NCBI GenBank assembly: GCA_018818125.1
Contig: JAHISQ010000031.1
Coordinates: 1-64,000 of the forward strand
DNA from: Candidatus Rifleibacteriota bacterium
GTDB taxonomy: Bacteria > Muiribacteriota > Ozemobacteria > Ozemobacterales > Ozemobacteraceae
Length of the DNA: 64,000 nt
Reading direction: 5' to 3'
Part shown: piece by piece, positions 44,172 through 53,484 of the stretch
Layout: every line of letters starts with the position of its first letter
Position numbering within the stretch: the first letter of the stretch is position 1
Program-made: the position numbers and the translations under genes
The notes under the pieces: generated by a model
The model's database searches: none
What the model saw: the letters and a program-made list of their open reading frames with translations, nothing else
What the model was told of the DNA's origin: nothing

Positions 44172-44903
44172 ATGGCTGATACAAAAATGAAGGTTGGCAT
44201 CACGGGTGCTTCGGGAAACATCGGCACCACGCTACGCAAGGGGTTGGCCGCTGCTTATGACCTGGTTCTGTTTGACGTCAACGAGCTTCGCGGCGCTGAG
44301 GGCGGCAGATTTGTGAAACTTGATTGCAGTGAAAAGAGCAGTATAGACGGACTGTTTAATGGTCTGGATGCAGTAATTCATCTGGCCGGAGATCCCCGAC
44401 CTAATGCTCCCCGACAATCAACCATGCGTAATAATTTTGAGGGCACCAGCAATGTATTTGAGGAAGCCAGAAAAGCGGGCGTAAAAAATATTGTCTTCGC
44501 AAGCTCGAATTTTTACCATGAAGCCGATATCGGCCTGGCTCTGTCAAAGCCATCTTTACCACGAATCACTCTCGATCAACCGCCAACACCCCAATGCCTG
44601 TATGGCGAATCCAAGGTGTTTGGCGAGAGCGTTGGCCGACATCTTGCCTATCATGGCATGGCATTCGTCGCCCTGCGGATTGGCTGGACCGTTCCCGGGG
44701 ATGATCCCGCCCGCTATGACGGAGCCTACATGCGCGGCGTATATTGCAGTCACCGCGATCTGATTGCGGCATTCGACAAGGCTCTTCAGGTTAAAACTGG
44801 TTTCCTGGCTGCTTTTGCCGTCAGTAACAACAGTCATGGCGTTTTCGACCTGACCGAAACCAGGCAGAAACTGGGCTTTATCCCGCAGGACGGCATGGCT
44901 TAA
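44172..44903 (+). CDS. NAD-dependent epimerase/dehydratase family protein (uronate dehydrogenase-like)
   Basis: This 243-residue protein is an extended short-chain dehydrogenase. GITGASGNIG is the dinucleotide-binding loop, NIVFASSNFYHE carries the Ser, and the YxxxK pair is in LYGESK. The motif order and length are like uronate dehydrogenases, which oxidise galacturonate or glucuronate to aldarolactones, but this substrate call is tentative. AGAGG lies upstream of the ATG; a second in-frame ATG six codons in is an alternative start. Confidence 0.85.
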   Translation: MADTKMKVGITGASGNIGTTLRKGLAAAYDLVLFDVNELRGAEGGRFVKLDCSEKSSIDGLFNGLDAVIHLAGDPRPNAPRQSTMRNNFEGTSNVFEEARKAGVKNIVFASSNFYHEADIGLALSKPSLPRITLDQPPTPQCLYGESKVFGESVGRHLAYHGMAFVALRIGWTVPGDDPARYDGAYMRGVYCSHRDLIAAFDKALQVKTGFLAAFAVSNNSHGVFDLTETRQKLGFIPQDGMA

Positions 44904-44959
44904 CTCAGAGATTATGCGTTCGTATAGTGCAAATCAGCTTTGGGAAACTCGAATTCGAT

Positions 44960-46003
44960 TTAATGCACGGTTACTTTTATATTGGTGTAACGGGGCTGGG
45001 TCGACTGGTTGGGAACGGCGTTAAATTTTCTGGCAAAAAACAGTTTGCTTTCCAGGCCTTCATAACCCAATAAATCACCTGAGTTCTGGTAATAAACCCT
45101 TTCATCTTCGCGATTCCAGGTGTTACCGACAAAAATTTTCCGGCATGACACATCTGCGGTAAAAGACCAGGAACTCCATTCGCCGGGCTTAGCGGCCGAT
45201 TTCAGATCTGAACGCCCGATTTCTCGGTCGGGAACTCCGTTGCCGCTGGTATCTGCCCAGGCTGTGATATAAAAGCTGCCAACAGCGCCAGCTACACCAT
45301 GCTTAATGCTAACCGTGTATTTGCCGGACCGGGTATACTCTGGCTTTACGCCCCAGACCTGAATGTTATGACCGGTATCTAGAGCACTTTTAACCTCATG
45401 CGTTGTTACACCGATAATCCTTGCATCAGCGCTGATCTTTTCAACTTTAATATTGGTATAACGTGGAGAAGTAGACTTGTTTGGCGCAGTATCAAAAGTT
45501 CGTGAGTAAAATAGCTTGTTGGAAAGTCCATGATTGAGGTTCTTGCCACCATGCCTGTAATAAATCTTTTCGTTTTTCTGGGGCCAGGTGTTGCCGACAA
45601 ACAAGTTGCCTGCATCACAAGTAAATTCCCAACTGCTCCAGTCTCCTGCGATAGCAGCGGTCTTCAGCTCCGAGCGAGCAATCTCTGTATCAGGAATACC
45701 GTTTCCATCTTTATCTGCCCAGGCGATCATAAAAAAACTGCCTTGCTTGCCAGCAACTGCATGCTGCATGCTCAATCTGAATCTGCCGGGGCGGAAATTT
45801 TCTGGCAATAGCTGCCAAACCTGAACGTTATGACCAGTGTCAACGATTTCATTAACAGCTGAATTACCAATAATACCTTCTTCTGCATGTCTAATTGCAG
45901 GAACTCCCATGTCAATGAGTGCCGGGCCAGATGAACCCTCAACCATACCGGTTGTAAAAGCTAGCTGCAGCAGAACAACAAAAAAAGTGATCCTTTTTAA
46001 CAT
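44960..46003 (-). CDS. Exported protein with two copies of an unrecognised ~150-residue domain
   Basis: This 347-residue protein has a signal peptide (about 1-22) and two homologous domains (about 45-185 and 195-345). Shared signatures are DTGHN(V/I)QVW, HAVAG/HGVAG, GSF(F/Y).(I/T)AWAD..GNG(V/I)PD, SSW(E/S)F and FVGNTW. The D-x-D/N-G-N-G-(I/V)-P-D segment resembles calcium-binding loops. The domains end in RYTNIKV. I do not recognise the family; a lectin-like or calcium-binding surface role is a guess. AGGAGC lies 5-6 nt before the ATG. Confidence 0.8.
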   Translation of the reverse strand: MLKRITFFVVLLQLAFTTGMVEGSSGPALIDMGVPAIRHAEEGIIGNSAVNEIVDTGHNVQVWQLLPENFRPGRFRLSMQHAVAGKQGSFFMIAWADKDGNGIPDTEIARSELKTAAIAGDWSSWEFTCDAGNLFVGNTWPQKNEKIYYRHGGKNLNHGLSNKLFYSRTFDTAPNKSTSPRYTNIKVEKISADARIIGVTTHEVKSALDTGHNIQVWGVKPEYTRSGKYTVSIKHGVAGAVGSFYITAWADTSGNGVPDREIGRSDLKSAAKPGEWSSWSFTADVSCRKIFVGNTWNREDERVYYQNSGDLLGYEGLESKLFFARKFNAVPNQSTQPRYTNIKVTVH

Positions 46004-46212
46004 ATCAGCTCCTGATTCTTTAATTTTCTTACTCTCTTTTTATGGCAAGGCAGAATAATTTAATATATTTTGCGGGCAACATCCACCCCCAAATTTTCGA
46101 CAAGCCACCCTTCCAGAAATTTGTCAGCTAAAATGTCTGCCAAACTGTACTGAAATGATACTTTTTCTATGATATATTATTACTGTTGAATTTTCGCGAG
46201 GGGAGAATTATT

Positions 46213-47184
46213 ATGCTTGGAATCTATGACGATAACAGCATGAGCATCGGCAACACGCCGCTGGTGCGCATCAATAATATTACCAAGGGTGCTGGTGCTA
46301 CAGTGCTGGCTAAAATTGAGGGGCGCAATCCAGCATATTCGGTTAAGTGCCGCGTGGCTGCATCAATGGTCTGGGATGCCGAAAAAAGAGGAATTCTCAG
46401 ATCAGGCTCAAAGAACATTACACTGGTTGAACCAACCAGCGGCAACACCGGTATTGGCCTGGCTTTTGTCTGTGCCGCACGCGGTTATCCGCTTATGCTT
46501 ACCATGCCCGACACCATGTCTATCGAGCGACGTCAGATGCTGGCAGCATTTGGCGCTACTCTTGTGCTAACTGAAGGGGCACAGGGTATGAATGGTGCGA
46601 TTATAAAAGCCGAACAAATTGCAGCCGGGGATCCCGAGCGCTATTTCAGCCCGCAGCAGTTTGAAAATCCGGCGAATCCGAATATTCACATGCGTACTAC
46701 CGGCCCAGAGATCTGGAACGACACCAATGGCAGAATTGATATTTTTGTTGCCGGAGTCGGAACTGGCGGCACAATAACCGGAGTCAGCCGCTACCTTAAG
46801 CAGACACGCCGGCACCCGGTTAAATCGGTTGCAGTCGAGCCCATTCATTCAGCAGTATTAACCGCGATAAGGGCTGGCGAGCAGCCGAAACCCGGCCCGC
46901 ATAAGATACAGGGCATAGGTGCCGGTTTTAAACCGACGAATCTCGATCTGAATCTGGTCGACGAAATTGCTACCGTCAGCAATGACGAAGCCATAGATTA
47001 TGCACGCCGACTGCATCGTGAAGAAGGCATCACCTGTGGAATCTCCTGTGGCGCCGCTATGGCAGTAGCAGATCGACTCGCGCGCCTGCCAGAAAACGCT
47101 GGCAAAACTATCGTTACGGTATTTCCAGATGCTGGCGAGCGATATCTGAGCACAGTCTTGTTCGAAGGATTTGGGCAGGGTTAA
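46213..47184 (+). CDS. cysK: Cysteine synthase A
   Basis: From ATG 46213 the product is 323 residues, with GGGGAGA upstream. It makes cysteine from O-acetylserine and sulfide with pyridoxal phosphate. The lysine that binds PLP is in NPAYSVKCR, and the family signature [13 protein letters not shown] and the GTGGTITG phosphate loop are present. SVKCR, a CysK variant also seen in Escherichia coli, together with the identical length, makes it close to the proteobacterial CysK type. It may be of different ancestry from its neighbours, but composition gives no clear sign. It is monocistronic. Confidence 0.95.
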   Translation: MLGIYDDNSMSIGNTPLVRINNITKGAGATVLAKIEGRNPAYSVKCRVAASMVWDAEKRGILRSGSKNITLVEPTSGNTGIGLAFVCAARGYPLMLTMPDTMSIERRQMLAAFGATLVLTEGAQGMNGAIIKAEQIAAGDPERYFSPQQFENPANPNIHMRTTGPEIWNDTNGRIDIFVAGVGTGGTITGVSRYLKQTRRHPVKSVAVEPIHSAVLTAIRAGEQPKPGPHKIQGIGAGFKPTNLDLNLVDEIATVSNDEAIDYARRLHREEGITCGISCGAAMAVADRLARLPENAGKTIVTVFPDAGERYLSTVLFEGFGQG

Positions 47185-47277
47185 ACAGCCCAACATTGCA
47201 GACCAGAGGGGCACAATACCATTGCCAGCAAATCCTCTGTTTCTGCTGAAAGAGATTTTTGTTAAGCCAATTATACC

Positions 47278-47295
47278 AACTGGCATTCGCCAGTT
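47278..47295. promoter_or_regulatory. Perfect 7-bp inverted repeat, possible operator
   Basis: AACTGGC, ATTC, GCCAGTT stands 9 nt before a TAATAT -10-like box (47304-47309), just upstream of the M16 peptidase operon. It could be an operator overlapping the promoter. No T-run follows, so it is not a terminator. Confidence 0.4.
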
Positions 47296-47339
47296 AAACA
47301 ATGTAATATATGCACATAAAATTCTTAATGGAGGCACGA

Positions 47340-48899
47340 ATGCGACAGCTTAAAGTTACTATTATAGCTATTCTGGCATTTATCATTCTGCTGCAACCAA
47401 TTGCAGCAAGCAGTTCGACAGATTTTGATTTTTCGGCACTCGAAAAATCAATCTTCGAATACAGCCTGGAAAACGGGCTTAAAATCATTGTATTGCCCCG
47501 TCACGATGCCCCGGTGGTCTCTCTGGTAACCTGGGTAAACGTCGGGGGTTCTGATGATCCCAAAGAATACACAGGTCTGGCACACATGTTCGAACACATG
47601 GCATTCAAAGGTACAGCAACAATTGGCAGCCGTGACCCCGAAAATGAGCCCAGGCTGATGCGTGAAGAAGACAGGGCTTTCGAACGACTGCGCAGTGAAA
47701 GGCTTAAAGGCCGACTTGCTGACCAGGAAAAAATTTCAGCACTGACCAAACAGATGGAAAAGGCTGTCGACGAAGCTTACACGGCAGTAGAACCTAACGC
47801 ATTTGCAAATATTCTTCAGTCTGAGGGTGGCTCTGGCCTCAACGCTTTTACCTCGCGTGATCAGACAGCATATGAAATAAGCATGCCGTCAAACAAGCTT
47901 GAACTCTGGATGGCAATGGAATCAGAACGCTTCTTCAAGCCCCTGCTGCGCGAAATGTACCGCGAACGCGAAGTAGTAATCGAAGAGCGACGCATGACCA
48001 CTGACAATCGCCCGATGGGCAAGCTCGTCGAAGAGTTCCTGAGCACTGCCTTTAAGGCTCATCCCTATGGGAACCCTCTGATCGGACACATGTCAGACCT
48101 TCAAAACTACTCTCGCGAAGCAGCTCAGCGCTTTTACAACAAATATTACACACCAGGCAACATGACCATAGCCCTTGTCGGTGATGTTAAGCCTGAGATC
48201 GTCCTGGAAATGGCCGAAAAATACTGGGGAAGAATTCAGAAGCGCCCGGCATCGCCGCGCATTGCGACTACTGAGCCGCTCCAGAATGGGGAACGCCGGG
48301 TCCTGATCAACGATAAAGCACAACCGGCAATGATTATCGGCTGGCACATTCCGGCTGAAACCGATGAAGATACTGCAGCACTCGCAGCTTTTGTCGACAT
48401 TCTTGGCCAGGGCCGCACTTCACGCCTGTATCGCCGCATGATCAGGGATGAAAAAGTCTCAATTTCGGTAAGCGCCTTTTCTGGCTGGCCTGGTAGCAAA
48501 TATCCTTCACTCGGCGTTGTATTCTGTTACCCGGCGCCCGGCAAAACCAATGCCGAATGCGAAAAAATCATTTACGAAGAAATCGAAAAACTGCAAAACC
48601 AGCTGCTAAGCGCTGAAGACCTTGAAAAAGTCAAGGCCCGTGCCATGGCAGGTTTCATCAAAGGCCTTAATGACAACATGGGTCTGGCACAGCAGCTGAC
48701 TCAGTATCAGCAGACCTGGGGCGACTGGCACCAGCTTTTCCGCGAGCTTGAACGCATTAACAAGGTTACTCCCGAAGACGTACAGCGAGTGGCCAAACAG
48801 TATTTCACCGACAGCAATCGCACCGTCGCTAACCTGGAAACAATCGTTGAACAGGCCGCCGCCGACAAAGCCGCAGTAAAAGAGGAGGCAAAACAATGA
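47340..48899 (+). CDS. M16 family zinc peptidase (catalytic subunit)
   Basis: From ATG 47340 the product is 519 residues, with GGAGG 5 nt upstream and a signal peptide (1-24). The inverted zinc motif HxxEH is at His82-His86 (AHMFEH), and the third Glu is in EREVVIEER. A helical insertion of about 65 residues (about 95-165) sits between them. It is a known feature of one M16B subgroup, which keeps the PNxFxxxLxxxGGxGLNAFTS phrase. It degrades peptides in the periplasm. Its stop overlaps the next gene by 4 bp (ATGA), so the two subunits are coupled. Confidence 0.93.
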   Translation: MRQLKVTIIAILAFIILLQPIAASSSTDFDFSALEKSIFEYSLENGLKIIVLPRHDAPVVSLVTWVNVGGSDDPKEYTGLAHMFEHMAFKGTATIGSRDPENEPRLMREEDRAFERLRSERLKGRLADQEKISALTKQMEKAVDEAYTAVEPNAFANILQSEGGSGLNAFTSRDQTAYEISMPSNKLELWMAMESERFFKPLLREMYREREVVIEERRMTTDNRPMGKLVEEFLSTAFKAHPYGNPLIGHMSDLQNYSREAAQRFYNKYYTPGNMTIALVGDVKPEIVLEMAEKYWGRIQKRPASPRIATTEPLQNGERRVLINDKAQPAMIIGWHIPAETDEDTAALAAFVDILGQGRTSRLYRRMIRDEKVSISVSAFSGWPGSKYPSLGVVFCYPAPGKTNAECEKIIYEEIEKLQNQLLSAEDLEKVKARAMAGFIKGLNDNMGLAQQLTQYQQTWGDWHQLFRELERINKVTPEDVQRVAKQYFTDSNRTVANLETIVEQAAADKAAVKEEAKQ

Positions 48900-50338
48900 T
48901 TGCCATAATTTGCAAACAATTGCGCACTATCATCACAGTCGTTACTCTTCTGACACTGATCTCCTCAACAGCCGGCGCTATCGACATCAATTCATTCGTT
49001 TACCCGCCGCTAAACCAGATCGCCATTCCCGAGGTCCAGGAAATCAAGCTGGATAACGGCATGCGCCTCTACCTGCTCGAAGACAAAACCCTGCCGCTGA
49101 TTCAGGCATCAGTAAGAATTCACGGCGGTTCTTATCTTGACCCGGTAGAAAAAATCGGCCTTGCCGGGCTCTGTGGCGAATTGCTGCGCACCGGCGGCAC
49201 CGAAAAATACAAAAGCGACGAACTTGACGAATTACTTGAAAGCATCGGCGCTGACGCCGAAACTTCGATAGACATCATTGCCGGCAGTCTTCATTTATCA
49301 ATGCTCAGCTCTTATACCGAGCTGGCAATGGAAGTAATGGCCGAGATCTTGCAGCGCCCGGTATTTGAACAGGCAAAATTTGAACAGCTCATGATCTCTG
49401 CCCGGGCATCGGTTGCCCGTCGCAATGATCAGCCATCAGTTATTGGCGACCGCGAATTTGACAAAGTGATCTACGGCAACAATTCGCCCTATGCAAGGCA
49501 GATCGAATACGCCACTCTTTCCACCATCAGCCGCGACGACCTCAAAGCCTTTCATCAGAGGGTATTCCGGCCAGAAAACGTGCAGATGGCTATTTGGGGT
49601 GACATTAACAGCCAAAAGATTATTGAACTGGTAAAAAAACATTTCGGCGCCTGGGAAAGAGGCAAGGAACCACTGCCTGATTTCCCAAAGGTGGATTATA
49701 AGTTTGATACCCGCGCTGCCTTTGTTGATTTGCCAGAAGCGACTCAGTCAAACGTCTACATCGGACATCTTGGCGGACACCTGACCGATGAAGACCACCC
49801 ACACCGCATTGTCATGAATAACATTCTCGGCGTCGGTTTTGGCAGCCGTCTGTTCAAGCAGGTGCGCTCAAAAGCCGGCCTGGCTTATTCTGTTTATGGA
49901 GTATTTACCGCCAATCTGTCTTATCCCGGCGCATTTTATAACTATGTGTCGACCAAGTCAGAAAGCACTGTTAAGGCAGTCAGGATGATCATCGACGAGA
50001 TCAAGCGCATTCAGAACGAAGAGCCTAATGCTGAAGAGCTAAAACTTGGCCGCGACAGATATCTCAACACCTTTGTTTTCAACTTTGACAGCAAGGGCAA
50101 GATTATCGAACGCCTGGTTTATTATGACTTCTTCGGGCTTCCCAAGGACTTCCTCAACAAACAGATGGAGATGGTCAAAAAAACCACAGCAGCAGACGTA
50201 ACGGCCGCTGCAAAAAAATACCTCAAACCCGATTCGCTGAGAATCCTCGTGGTCGGATCGATCAAAGATCTCGACGAACCGCTTGCAGCACTTAAAAATG
50301 GCGAACCGCAGGCAATAGATATCACTATTCCAGAATAA
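48896..50338 (+). CDS. M16 family peptidase-like protein lacking HxxEH (partner subunit)
   Basis: This 480-residue protein has a signal peptide (about 1-27) and two M16 lobes. The zinc motif is replaced by LAGLCGELLRTGG, so this subunit cannot be catalytic by itself. It keeps the C-terminal R-Y element (VRSKAGLAYSVYGVF) that supplies substrate-binding residues in such heterodimers. M16B peptidases commonly work as an active/inactive pair, and the coupled gene order here fits. It ends in a strong terminator. Confidence 0.92.
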   Translation: MIAIICKQLRTIITVVTLLTLISSTAGAIDINSFVYPPLNQIAIPEVQEIKLDNGMRLYLLEDKTLPLIQASVRIHGGSYLDPVEKIGLAGLCGELLRTGGTEKYKSDELDELLESIGADAETSIDIIAGSLHLSMLSSYTELAMEVMAEILQRPVFEQAKFEQLMISARASVARRNDQPSVIGDREFDKVIYGNNSPYARQIEYATLSTISRDDLKAFHQRVFRPENVQMAIWGDINSQKIIELVKKHFGAWERGKEPLPDFPKVDYKFDTRAAFVDLPEATQSNVYIGHLGGHLTDEDHPHRIVMNNILGVGFGSRLFKQVRSKAGLAYSVYGVFTANLSYPGAFYNYVSTKSESTVKAVRMIIDEIKRIQNEEPNAEELKLGRDRYLNTFVFNFDSKGKIIERLVYYDFFGLPKDFLNKQMEMVKKTTAADVTAAAKKYLKPDSLRILVVGSIKDLDEPLAALKNGEPQAIDITIPE

Positions 50339-50349
50339 GAGATAAACCG

Positions 50350-50384
50350 AAAAGCCCGTCGCAAATTCGCGACGGGCTTTTTTT
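50350..50384 (+). terminator. Factor-independent terminator
   Basis: The perfect stem AAAAGCCCGTCGC/GCGACGGGCTTTT has a 5-nt loop and a long T run. Confidence 0.93.
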
Positions 50385-50481
50385 GTACACAAAAATACTC
50401 TGGCGTTTTGGACTACACTAAATATATTTATTGTTAGAGGAATGTATACTGCGAGATCTTTTGCAGTCAGGAGGCAATACT

Positions 50482-50631
50482 ATGAGAAGTCTTTTCCAAC
50501 TTCCGTTTTGGAGTCACTTCGACTGGCACTGGCATGGCTCTGTCGTGCACAGCACTCTTTACCGGGAACTTACCCTGGCACTGCTGATCATTCTGTTTCT
50601 GCTCTTCGCAGCGATCGGATTGAATCTCTGA
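50482..50631 (+). CDS. Small membrane protein of 49 residues
   Basis: AGGAGG lies about 9 nt before ATG 50482. The product has a His/Trp-rich N-terminal half (WSHFDWHWHG) and one hydrophobic helix at the end (about 28-47). Small single-TM proteins of this kind can be subunits or regulators of membrane complexes. It converges on the holin-like gene with a 5-bp gap. No family is recognised. Confidence 0.6.
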   Translation: MRSLFQLPFWSHFDWHWHGSVVHSTLYRELTLALLIILFLLFAAIGLNL

Positions 50632-50636
50632 GCTGA

Positions 50637-51038
50637 TCAGCCCAGAACGAACCTGCTGAGCACGCCAATCAAAGCGAGCATAACCGATGCAATCATTACT
50701 ACCGCCGGACTTTTCATCTTGAAATCGTCCATCATTTTGTCGACGGCAACAAGCAAAGCTGCGCTGATGCCGAACAACAGTATGAAAGTGGTTACAAAAA
50801 CGCCAGCGCCCGCCAGTATCGGCCCGATGAAAGGTATAAACGCAATTATCGCAAATACAGCGCCTAGCAGGAAAGTTATCGGGATCGCCGCGAACCATAC
50901 TATTGCCGCCAGCGCGCTGTATACAAGCGCCATAAGCAGCGCAGTTTTTTTGCTTTTTATATCGAAACCCGGCACCATCTCAGAAATCATATAAAACGCC
51001 AGAGTGTTAACACCAACTGTAATCAGAGCACCAGTCAT
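50637..51038 (-). CDS. Phage holin family-like (YvlD-type) membrane protein
   Basis: This 133-residue protein has four hydrophobic segments (about 3-20, 32-52, 55-98 and 110-131). The layout and phrases (ALITVGVNTLAFYMISEMVPGF near the start) match a widespread small membrane protein group annotated as phage holin family 4 or YvlD. Despite the name, most members are chromosomal and not involved in lysis. No phage genes are near. The ribosome binding site AGGAGG lies before ATG 51036-51038. Confidence 0.78.
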   Translation of the reverse strand: MTGALITVGVNTLAFYMISEMVPGFDIKSKKTALLMALVYSALAAIVWFAAIPITFLLGAVFAIIAFIPFIGPILAGAGVFVTTFILLFGISAALLVAVDKMMDDFKMKSPAVVMIASVMLALIGVLSRFVLG

Positions 51039-51206
51039 CTCGAACCTCCTGCAATTTTGTCTCTTCCCGTCATTTTTTCACAGTTTGTCCCGATTTGCAA
51101 CCAGTGATCAGAAACATGCCGAATCTCTCTATCAACCCAGTTATCACAGCTGCAACTACAAACAGAAAACACATTGATCCTAAATACTATAAAGAACTCT
51201 TAAGGG

Positions 51207-51851
51207 TCAGAGCTTCAAAGCGGTAATACAGGCGGTAAGATTGTCATAAACCGGCACATTGCAAACCAGAAGACGCTCGCGCGAGTTGTGACCGGCGGCG
51301 ATCAAAACACATTTGACACCCATTGCCGTCGCGGTTTCAAAATCATGTACAGTATCGCCAATCATCAGCGCTGAAGCTGGGTCACAACCGACCTCATTGA
51401 GAAGCATCTGACCAAGCTCAACTTTACTGTGCGCATAGATGTCCTCGAGTCCCTGCACGCGGGTAAAACAATCAGCAAGTTGGTAATGGTTTATGCACTG
51501 CTGCAGTGCCGAGTGATTCAAAGCTGAGAGAACATACTGACTGACACCACGCTCACCCACATTCTCAAGAGCCTTTCTTGCACCCTGCTGTAAGCGGCAT
51601 TCAAACATTTTTACCGCATAAGCATCAATGTATTCGCGACCAATCATTTCGAATGACTCTTTAGAAAAGTCGAAACCAATATTTTCGTAATAATTTTTTA
51701 CCGGAAACTCGAATTTCTCAAGATAATCCGGGCGGGTCAGAGTTTGCAGCGAGCGTTTTTTCAGACTCTGGTTAATGATCTCAATGCATTCGTCTACGTC
51801 ATCAAGAAGCGTACCGTTCCAGTCCCAAAATATTGTCTTAAGGCCTTCCAT
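51207..51851 (-). CDS. HAD family hydrolase (phosphoglycolate phosphatase-like)
   Basis: From ATG 51849-51851 the product is 214 residues. GGAGA lies 7 nt upstream, so this start is preferred to one 93 nt further out. Motif I is FWDWNGTLLDD with two catalytic Asp-type positions, motif II is VLSALNHS, and motif IV is ALMIGDTVHDFE. The cap is alpha-helical, as in Gph-like phosphatases. It hydrolyses a phosphomonoester in the cytoplasm; the substrate is unknown. Confidence 0.9.
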   Translation of the reverse strand: MEGLKTIFWDWNGTLLDDVDECIEIINQSLKKRSLQTLTRPDYLEKFEFPVKNYYENIGFDFSKESFEMIGREYIDAYAVKMFECRLQQGARKALENVGERGVSQYVLSALNHSALQQCINHYQLADCFTRVQGLEDIYAHSKVELGQMLLNEVGCDPASALMIGDTVHDFETATAMGVKCVLIAAGHNSRERLLVCNVPVYDNLTACITALKL

Positions 51852-52049
51852 GTGTTTGTCTCCAAAAATTTGCAGTAATTCAGGGTTCGTTAAACAATAA
51901 CAATGGTTATTGCTTTTACGCCCCCTTATGGCCGAGTGCCTCATCTCCCTGTGATGAGCACGATGGGATATGTGGCTTTAAAGGCTATATCAGCAAGCGT
52001 AAAAATCTCGTAATAATGATAGCATATTCACGCAAATAACCATCCTGGA

Positions 52050-53390
52050 TCAGAATTCTAGCTGTTCGTGATGCATCAGATCAGGGGTATAGCGTGAAAG
52101 ATGCCTGGCATAATGGTTATAACCAAGATTAGCTGGTATAGATATAGAAAGCAGACAGCGCGACCCGGAAAGTCGCTTGAAAATCGAGCGTAACGAATAG
52201 CTTTTTCGCCATGCATACATCAGACCTTCCTGGAGCTGGTCTACCGTCATGTTCTTTGGCCTGAACACGACATGCTCGGCATCGAACAGCGCCCAGTTGT
52301 TCTCAATTATGCGATTCTGGCTAGCCAGTTCTTTGTAAATACCGGTACCAGGAAACGGAGTCAGAACCGAGAACTGTGGCAAATCAATCTCAGACTCGTA
52401 GATAAAGTCTACAGTGCGCTTAAAAACATCACGATCGTCAGTTTCGAGGCCAAATACGAAACAGGCCTGAATGCCAATACCATAGCTGTGAAAGCGCCTG
52501 ACCGCCTCACGATAACGCAAAACATCGTTAAAAGGCTTTTTAACCTCAGCCAGAGACTGCGGCGAGACAGATTCGAAGCCGATCAACAAACCTCGGCAGC
52601 CACTTTCGGCCAACGCTGCAAGCAATTCCGGGTCGTGCGCAATGTCTATAGTCGAGCAACCGACCCACCACTTTTTCAGTGGTTTCATAGCTCGAAAAAG
52701 CTGCAACGAATACTCACGATTACAGGTCAGACTGGGATCGAGAAAGCACAGTTCATTTCCCTGCAGAGTGCTGATCTCAGCAATCACACTTTCAACTGGC
52801 CGTGTGTAGTAGCGATTGTTCCAGGCGGTAGCAACCGCACAAAAGGTACATTTAAAAGCACAACCGCGCGTTGCCTCGATTGAGTTCACCGTTATGTACT
52901 TTGTGTGGTCAAAAATTGACCGGTCTGGTACCGGCGTATAAAAACTGGCCAGATTGAGGTTAGAAGGCATGTGATAAAAAGGCTTGAGCTGCCTTTGCGT
53001 AAAATCGCGCAGAGCCTGCGGCCAGGTTTCTTCGGCCAGGCCGGTAATTACGCAGTCGGCATGAGCTTTTGCTTCCTGCGGCATCAGTGTCGGGTGAATT
53101 CCGCCCATAACTACCGTAATATTATGGCGACGAAAAAAGTCTGCCATCGCGTAGGCTCTGACAGCCGTACCAGTCATGGCGCTTATAGCAACCAGATCGT
53201 AGTCAGTAAATTCTTTGGGGTCCCAGGCATCAACACCTTCGTCGATTATATGTACATCAAAATTCAGATCAAGTGGAACCAGTGCGACCAGTGTGGCGAG
53301 TGTAAGCGGGGCATAGCGCAAAGCCCGTTTATATGTACCAGTGCCGGCACGGTGGATTGGACCATGCGGAAGTATTAACAAAAGTTTCAT
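52050..53390 (-). CDS. B12-binding domain radical SAM protein
   Basis: This 446-residue protein has an N-terminal cobalamin-binding-type Rossmann domain (about 1-140, with ALRYAPLTLATLVALVP and MGGIHPTL). A radical SAM core follows, with CAFKCTFC at about 185-192, the standard Cx3Cx2C. LIGFESVSPQSL and TPFPGTGIY are SAM- and substrate-side motifs. The typical position of the B12 His is unclear. Such proteins methylate or rearrange lipids and other molecules. Base composition is like its neighbours, unlike the gene at 18842. The ribosome binding site is weak, and a TTG 12 nt upstream is an alternative start. Confidence 0.9.
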   Translation of the reverse strand: MKLLLILPHGPIHRAGTGTYKRALRYAPLTLATLVALVPLDLNFDVHIIDEGVDAWDPKEFTDYDLVAISAMTGTAVRAYAMADFFRRHNITVVMGGIHPTLMPQEAKAHADCVITGLAEETWPQALRDFTQRQLKPFYHMPSNLNLASFYTPVPDRSIFDHTKYITVNSIEATRGCAFKCTFCAVATAWNNRYYTRPVESVIAEISTLQGNELCFLDPSLTCNREYSLQLFRAMKPLKKWWVGCSTIDIAHDPELLAALAESGCRGLLIGFESVSPQSLAEVKKPFNDVLRYREAVRRFHSYGIGIQACFVFGLETDDRDVFKRTVDFIYESEIDLPQFSVLTPFPGTGIYKELASQNRIIENNWALFDAEHVVFRPKNMTVDQLQEGLMYAWRKSYSLRSIFKRLSGSRCLLSISIPANLGYNHYARHLSRYTPDLMHHEQLEF

Positions 53391-53484
53391 GAAATTTGCC
53401 AAAAAATCATTTTCTATTTTTTCGTAGTTACGATATCATACCATGAGATAGAGACAAAGTAGTTTGTTTTTTGGAGGCTTAACT

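Noticed and set aside
50637..51038. Holin-like gene as evidence for a prophage
   Set aside because: The family is mostly chromosomal, and no integrase, lysin, capsid or att site is nearby.
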